Assembly (NCBI RefSeq): GCF_003344965.1
Contig: NZ_CP031194.1
Location: forward strand, 6,448,001-6,512,000
Source: Streptomyces paludis
Lineage (GTDB): Bacteria > Actinomycetota > Actinomycetes > Streptomycetales > Streptomycetaceae
DNA: 64,000 bases
Direction: 5' to 3'
This document shows positions 60,463 to 64,000 of this stretch, one piece after another. The notes under the pieces were generated by a model. The model saw only the letters and a list, made by a program, of their open reading frames with translations. It was not told where the DNA came from and searched no databases. The position numbers were made by a program, and so were the translations under genes. Numbering within the stretch: position 1 is the first letter of the stretch; each line of letters begins with the position of its first letter.

Positions 60463-61336
60463 TCAAGATCAGCTCTTTCTCGACGCTGTTGATCAGCTCC
60501 CGGCTATCGTCCTCCGAGAGCGCGGCCCCGGACAAGTTCCCGAACAGACGGCTCAGACGCTTGAGTGCCAGCGGATCGTCCCGATAGCCGAGAAGGCTCT
60601 CCGCGGACTCGGTGAAGGCGACGTCCACTTGAGAGTCTCTCTGTGAGGCGAACAGAGTGAAAGCCCCTGTGCTCACGGCCCGCTCGCCCGCCTGGAAGGG
60701 GATGACCCTGAACCGGACATTGTCCAGCTGAGAGACCTCGGTGAGGTGCCTCAACTGCTCGCCCATCACCGTGGCGCCGCCGATGAGGAGGCGCAGCGCC
60801 GCTTCGGTGACCACAGCGTCAAGGATCAACGGCTCTTCCTCGCGCAGCCGTTCCTGCCGTCGCATCCTTACCTCGACAAGGCTGTCCACCTGATCGGGAC
60901 CCAATGCGGCTACACCGGTAGCGGTCACCGCACGTGCGTAGGCCGTCGTCTGGAGCGGTCCGGGGATCAGCAGCGGCTGGTACTCGAAGCATCGGACGGC
61001 CTCTGCCTCGTAGGCGAGGAATTCGGCATAGTTCGCGCTGATCACGTCGTTGTACGCGTACCACCACGGCGGAACCTGTTGTCGTCCCTTGATCATCAGT
61101 TCTCTGAGTTCGGACAGCATGGGTTCCGCGACCTCGAACAGGTCCATGAAGGCTTCGAAGTCCTTCTTCGTGCAGGTGCGTTTCCCGTTCTCTATGCGGC
61201 TGACCTTCGAGTTGTGACAGTTGAGGTGCGTTCCCACCTCCTCGGTGGTGAACCCCTGCTGATCGCGCAACTTGCGCAGTGCGACGCCGAGTTTCCGGCG
61301 CGAGGCGAGCGGGCTCACGTTGCTCAGAGCGGTCAT
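60455..61336 (-). CDS. XRE-type regulator with DUF5753 domain (Scr1/WhiJ-like)
   Basis: 293 aa. N-terminal helix-turn-helix (LGVALRKLRDQQGFTTEEVGTHLNCHNSKVSRIENGKRT), then the DUF5753 domain from about 100 (FEYQPLLIPGPLQTTAYARAV, RFRVIPFQAGERAVSTGAFTLF, SLLGYRDDPLALKRL). GGAGGAGCC precedes ATG 61336. Pleiotropic regulators of this type influence antibiotic production and sporulation. Paired with DUF397 downstream and divergent from the ATPase gene across a region with TTGGCA-type inverted repeats. Confidence 0.93.
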   Translation of the reverse strand: MTALSNVSPLASRRKLGVALRKLRDQQGFTTEEVGTHLNCHNSKVSRIENGKRTCTKKDFEAFMDLFEVAEPMLSELRELMIKGRQQVPPWWYAYNDVISANYAEFLAYEAEAVRCFEYQPLLIPGPLQTTAYARAVTATGVAALGPDQVDSLVEVRMRRQERLREEEPLILDAVVTEAALRLLIGGATVMGEQLRHLTEVSQLDNVRFRVIPFQAGERAVSTGAFTLFASQRDSQVDVAFTESAESLLGYRDDPLALKRLSRLFGNLSGAALSEDDSRELINSVEKELILNE

Positions 61337-61436
61337 GGCTCCTCCATCTCTCCTGTCCGTGAATGTCGCTGAGGCTACCGCTTCGTCCCCTTCGTTCCGG
61401 CGATCCTCACTCGAAAGACTGATGTTCTGCGCTGAA

Positions 61437-61469
61437 TTGGCAATCTGCCAAACGCTGCCTTGACTGGCA
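61437..61469. promoter_or_regulatory. TTGGCA/TGCCAA inverted repeats between XRE and ATPase genes
   Basis: TTGGCA-ATC-TGCCAA (61437-61451) is a perfect 6-bp inverted repeat. Immediately after, TGCC-TTGAC-TGGCA (61456-61469) gives a second, imperfect site in the same half-site vocabulary. Also a direct repeat GATCGTT (61508, 61523). Likely operator of the XRE regulator, covering both divergent promoters. Confidence 0.6.
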
Positions 61470-61570
61470 AGCGGCAGCACCCACAGCATGTGTCGATAAC
61501 GCGGAGCGATCGTTCCGCGACGGATCGTTGATCAACCCTGCCCTGCGTTCGGAGAGGGCCTGGAGGCGAC

Positions 61571-61990
61571 GTGGAATCCCCCAACACACAACGTCCCGAC
61601 CATCAGTACCGCTTACTGCTCACCGTCCGCCTGAGCGAACTCCCCGGGATCCGGCGCAAGATCACCGGCCGGCTGCGCCTCTGGGACCTGGAGCACCTGG
61701 CGGACGACACCTGCGCGATCGTCACTGAGCTGCTCGCCAACGTGCACCGGCATGCCGACGGCCGCGCCGTTCTGCTTCTGCGGCGGTGGCCCGGGCGGCT
61801 GTTGATCACGGTCAGCGACCGGTCCAGGGAGCTGCCCGCCGCCAAGGAGCCGGACTGGATCGCGGAGTCGGGGCGGGGGCTGTGCATTGTCGACGCGCTG
61901 GCCGACTGGTGGCGGGCCGAACCCACCGCGACGGGCAAGGACATCACCGCGTCGCTGGCGTGCCGGGAGAACGTACGGGCCCTGTGGTGA
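61571..61990 (+). CDS. RsbW-like ATP-binding protein (HATPase), TTA codon
   Basis: 139 aa. Anti-sigma/RsbW-type GHKL ATPase: N-box IVTELLANVHRHA, then VSDRSRELPAAK and GRGLCIVDALADWW (G1/G2-like). These phosphorylate anti-anti-sigma factors or act in regulator trios with XRE and DUF397 proteins. Codon 15 is TTA (61613-61615), so bldA tRNA is needed early in translation. GTG 61571 follows GGAGGCGAC closely. Confidence 0.9.
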   Translation: MESPNTQRPDHQYRLLLTVRLSELPGIRRKITGRLRLWDLEHLADDTCAIVTELLANVHRHADGRAVLLLRRWPGRLLITVSDRSRELPAAKEPDWIAESGRGLCIVDALADWWRAEPTATGKDITASLACRENVRALW

Positions 61991-62067
61991 GTCGGCCCGA
62001 GATCGCCGTCACCCTCTGCGCCGCCCTGTGGATCGCCGCGCTGGCCGTCGCCGTGGCCCGTCCGTAG
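61987..62067 (+). CDS. Possible 26-aa single-helix membrane peptide
   Basis: GTG 61987 overlaps the ATPase gene stop (GTGA). The product, RPEIAVTLCAALWIAALAVAVARP after the start, is one hydrophobic helix. Tiny membrane ORFs behind RsbW-like genes are plausible, but length is too short to test codon bias by eye. Confidence 0.4.
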   Translation: MSRPEIAVTLCAALWIAALAVAVARP

Positions 62068-62099
62068 GGGCGTAGGGGCGTAAGGGCGAAACGGCAAGC

Positions 62100-62134
62100 G
62101 GCGGCCCGCACGTCGCGTGGACGTACGGGCCGCC
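62100..62134. terminator. Strong convergent hairpin
   Basis: GGCGGCCCG (62100-62108) pairs with CGGGCCGCC (62126-62134); inside, ACGTC-GCGTG-GACGT (62110-62124) adds five pairs after one C-A mismatch. No T-tract. Lies between the plus-strand ATPase/small ORF and the minus-strand spherulin-4 gene. Confidence 0.75.
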
Positions 62135-62163
62135 GGGCCAACAGCGCCTGGAGTGCGGCTACT

Positions 62164-64000
62164 TCACTTGGCCGTGTAGACGTTGGTCAGCGGGCCGTAG
62201 CCCTCGCCCTGGAAGCTGATGTAGTCGGACGAGCCGACAACGTCGGAGGCTTTGACCGTCCAGGAGTACGTGTAGCCGTTGATGGTCGGCGGCACATAGG
62301 CGATCGGGTTCCACGACCACTGCCCGGAGGTGGCTCCGGCGTAGGACAGCAGGGTGGTGTTCTCGATGACCCAGGTGCCGCAGAACGGGTCGGCCGGTGA
62401 GTCGGTGGCGATCAGCCAGCAGCTCGCGGGCTTGACCGTCGGGCTGACGTACACCCGGTGGAAGGAGTACGGGACGAGGAAGTCCGCCGAGTACGTGACA
62501 TTGCCGCCGGAACGGGTGACCTTGGCGTTGGTGACGGTCTTTCCGCCGGTCAGGGTCAGTGTCTTCGCGCTGACCGTGTTGGACGACGGTGCCACGGTCC
62601 CGTAGAAGTTCTGGGCGACCACGCTCAGTGTGTAGGTGTTTCCGCCGGGGTTGAGCCCGCCGATCGTCGTTGTGTGGAATCTGCCGGGCAGGGACGCCAC
62701 GGTCTTGCCGTTGAGGACGATGTAGTAGCGGGCGATGCCGGTGGTCGACCTGGTCCAGGAGAGCGAGACCGAGGTGTAGTCGACCTTGGTCACGGTCAGA
62801 TCCGTGGCCGGCTCGATCGGGGGACCCTGCGTGTCCGAGTACGGTGACGGGGGCGCGATGATCGGGACGCCGCCCGAGACCGCGTTCTGGTGTGCTGTCC
62901 AGTAGTCCCCGGACGGCAGTGTGTCGTAGGGGTTGGGCATGATGTCGTCGGTGATCTGGATATAGCCCGCCCCGCGCTCCTTGGAGGTGGCGGCGACCCG
63001 GGCGACCTCGGAGGCCGGGACGTCGTAGATGATGTGCCAGATCTTCGACGGGTCCGCCGGAGTCCAGTCGAGCGGCTTGTAGTTGAGCGCCGCGTTGGAG
63101 TTCCGGCCGTAGTAGGCGGCGTAGTCGCTCTCGTACGTCATGAGGACGTCCGCCGTGTCCTCGTAGCACTGCGGTACGACGGTGCCCGGGTTGAGGACGG
63201 TCATCGCCCCGGGGTGGCGGACCTTCGCGTACCGGTTGATCTCCTTGTAGAAGTTCGCGTAGTCGTTGTCGATCCCGCAGACGTTGTAGCCCTCGTCGAA
63301 GAAGATCCCGCCGATGGAGTCGCCGTACAGCTCGTACCAGGCGTCGACGTCCTGCTGGATCTGCGCGATCCAGTCGGCCATGCTCGTCGAGCCCAGCCGG
63401 GTGGTGATGCCGGTGTGTCCCAGGTATCCGGTGGGTACGTAGCCGAGCACGCGCTTGCCCGACGCGTGGCCCCGGTTGATCACATCGGCCCAGGCGCTGT
63501 TGCGTTTCGAGTCGGGCCCGTTGAGGACATTGGCGACCATCACACTCACCTTGTCCGACCGGGCGCCGATCAGCCGGTTCCAGGCCGCTGGATCAGCTCC
63601 GGGATGGATGTACGAGGCGATCGCCACCATCTGGCTGCTGCCGGCCTCGCTGCCCCACTCGGCCATGGCCTCGTCGAGAAGCTCCTCCAGCTCGATCATG
63701 ATCCCGGAGGTCTCCCGGGCGGCTTCGGCGAGCGGGGTGCCGAAGCGGGAGCCGATCGACGGCACCTTGGAAGCCAGCCATGTGCCGAGCTTCTTGAAGG
63801 CCGCGGGGAGGTACTCCTTGGCGAACCCGACGAAGTACTTCTCCCACAGATACCCCAGGGCCATCCCGGCCAGTGTGGCGAGGACGATGTCACGCCACGC
63901 CGTCGCGGTGTCGAGGTCCTTGTCGATCGCGTGGGTGATGACACTCGCGAAGAAACCGGCCGAGGCGCCGCCGAGGGGGGTGCAGATGAGCGGGATGGTC
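62164..64000 (-). CDS. Spherulin-4 domain and FN3 protein, 5' end outside window
   Basis: At least 612 aa; the frame is open to the right edge, so the ATG at 63864 is internal or only a minimal start. Upstream residues (GGASAGFFASVITHAIDK, then VLATLAGMALGYLWEKYF) are Gly/Ala-rich and hydrophobic. The spherulin-4 (GH135-like) domain follows: MVAIASYIHPGADPAAW, KRVLGYVPTGYLG, GGIFFDEGYNVCGIDNDY (probable catalytic acids), and MTYESDYAAYYG. Then an FN3 domain (ATDLTVTKVDYTSVSLSWTRS...YTLSVVAQN) and a C-terminal beta-rich domain. GH135 relatives cut galactosaminogalactan. No signal peptide is visible in the part seen. Confidence 0.83.
   Translation of the reverse strand, partial: TIPLICTPLGGASAGFFASVITHAIDKDLDTATAWRDIVLATLAGMALGYLWEKYFVGFAKEYLPAAFKKLGTWLASKVPSIGSRFGTPLAEAARETSGIMIELEELLDEAMAEWGSEAGSSQMVAIASYIHPGADPAAWNRLIGARSDKVSVMVANVLNGPDSKRNSAWADVINRGHASGKRVLGYVPTGYLGHTGITTRLGSTSMADWIAQIQQDVDAWYELYGDSIGGIFFDEGYNVCGIDNDYANFYKEINRYAKVRHPGAMTVLNPGTVVPQCYEDTADVLMTYESDYAAYYGRNSNAALNYKPLDWTPADPSKIWHIIYDVPASEVARVAATSKERGAGYIQITDDIMPNPYDTLPSGDYWTAHQNAVSGGVPIIAPPSPYSDTQGPPIEPATDLTVTKVDYTSVSLSWTRSTTGIARYYIVLNGKTVASLPGRFHTTTIGGLNPGGNTYTLSVVAQNFYGTVAPSSNTVSAKTLTLTGGKTVTNAKVTRSGGNVTYSADFLVPYSFHRVYVSPTVKPASCWLIATDSPADPFCGTWVIENTTLLSYAGATSGQWSWNPIAYVPPTINGYTYSWTVKASDVVGSSDYISFQGEGYGPLTNVYTAK

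Noticed and set aside
1..64000. Prophage, integrative element or insertion sequence
   Set aside because: No integrase, transposase, terminase, capsid or replication gene was recognised, and no target duplications flank the repeat blocks.

Overview
The window is a GC-rich (about 72-73 %) actinobacterial chromosome segment, almost certainly Streptomyces. Support comes from strong third-position GC, frequent GTG starts and 1-4 nt start/stop overlaps, very rare TTA codons, and lineage-typical genes: an XRE/DUF5753 + DUF397 + RsbW-like ATPase module, a SAV2148-family HEPN protein, a DUF1707-FHA protein, and a cellulose-type AA10-CBM2 oxygenase behind a CebR-type operator. It reads as ordinary chromosome with accessory patches. 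No rRNA, tRNA, CRISPR array, transposase, integrase or phage structural gene was seen.

Layout. 0-13 kb: an MFS exporter cut by the window edge with a divergent MarR regulator and a perfect inverted repeat between them; a PTH2-like protein; a two-gene ABC transporter; a polysaccharide deacetylase lipoprotein; PPK2; a Tat-exported PhoX-like (DUF839) protein; OsmC; ZapE; a RibD-like reductase; then murC and msrB, closed by a clear intrinsic terminator. 13-18 kb: an orphan GTPase-associated protein (GAP1-like), a VOC protein, a small-molecule kinase and a DUF1444-like protein. 18.2-18.6 kb: three tandem copies of a multi-hairpin repeat between convergent genes. 18.7-29.2 kb: the trehalose-from-glycogen genes treZ, treY and treX/glgX, split by an FHA protein, the LPMO, an aldo/keto reductase and a GNAT. 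29.6-37.2 kb: HEPN-family protein, DEDDh exonuclease, kinase-like APH protein, a macrolide-type glycosyltransferase coupled to DUF1697 behind a 29-bp palindrome, an ABC ATPase, a ketopantoate reductase-like protein and a small conserved protein.

37.2-47.0 kb is an assimilatory sulfur operon, all on the minus strand and tightly coupled: [cysteine leader peptide]-sir-zinc ribbon-cysH-cysC-cysD-cysN-(36-aa ORF)-ssuA-ssuB-ssuC-sirohydrochlorin chelatase-like. It takes up sulfonates, activates and reduces sulfate to sulfide, and probably supplies siroheme for Sir. The leader peptide, a hairpin over its stop codon and a palindrome near a -10-like hexamer suggest cysteine-responsive control. 47.2-54.6 kb holds a VOC protein, an AraC-type regulator, a BrkB-family membrane protein divergent from an AidB-like acyl-CoA dehydrogenase, a GAF/winged-helix regulator with a TTA codon, a GNAT and a TrmB/LuxR regulator.

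54.7-64.0 kb is the most unusual part. A 1229-aa secreted subtilisin-like protease is followed upstream by a 1.8-kb gene-free block. That block has arms of about 400 bp in inverted orientation around three tandem 206-bp units, plus a further partial arm copy. Beyond it lie a Scr1/Scr2-like XRE-DUF397 pair, a divergent ATPase gene with a TTA codon, a tiny membrane-peptide ORF, a strong convergent hairpin, and a spherulin-4/FN3 protein that runs off the right edge.

Functions are assigned from recognised motifs and family resemblance read by eye; no database search was run.
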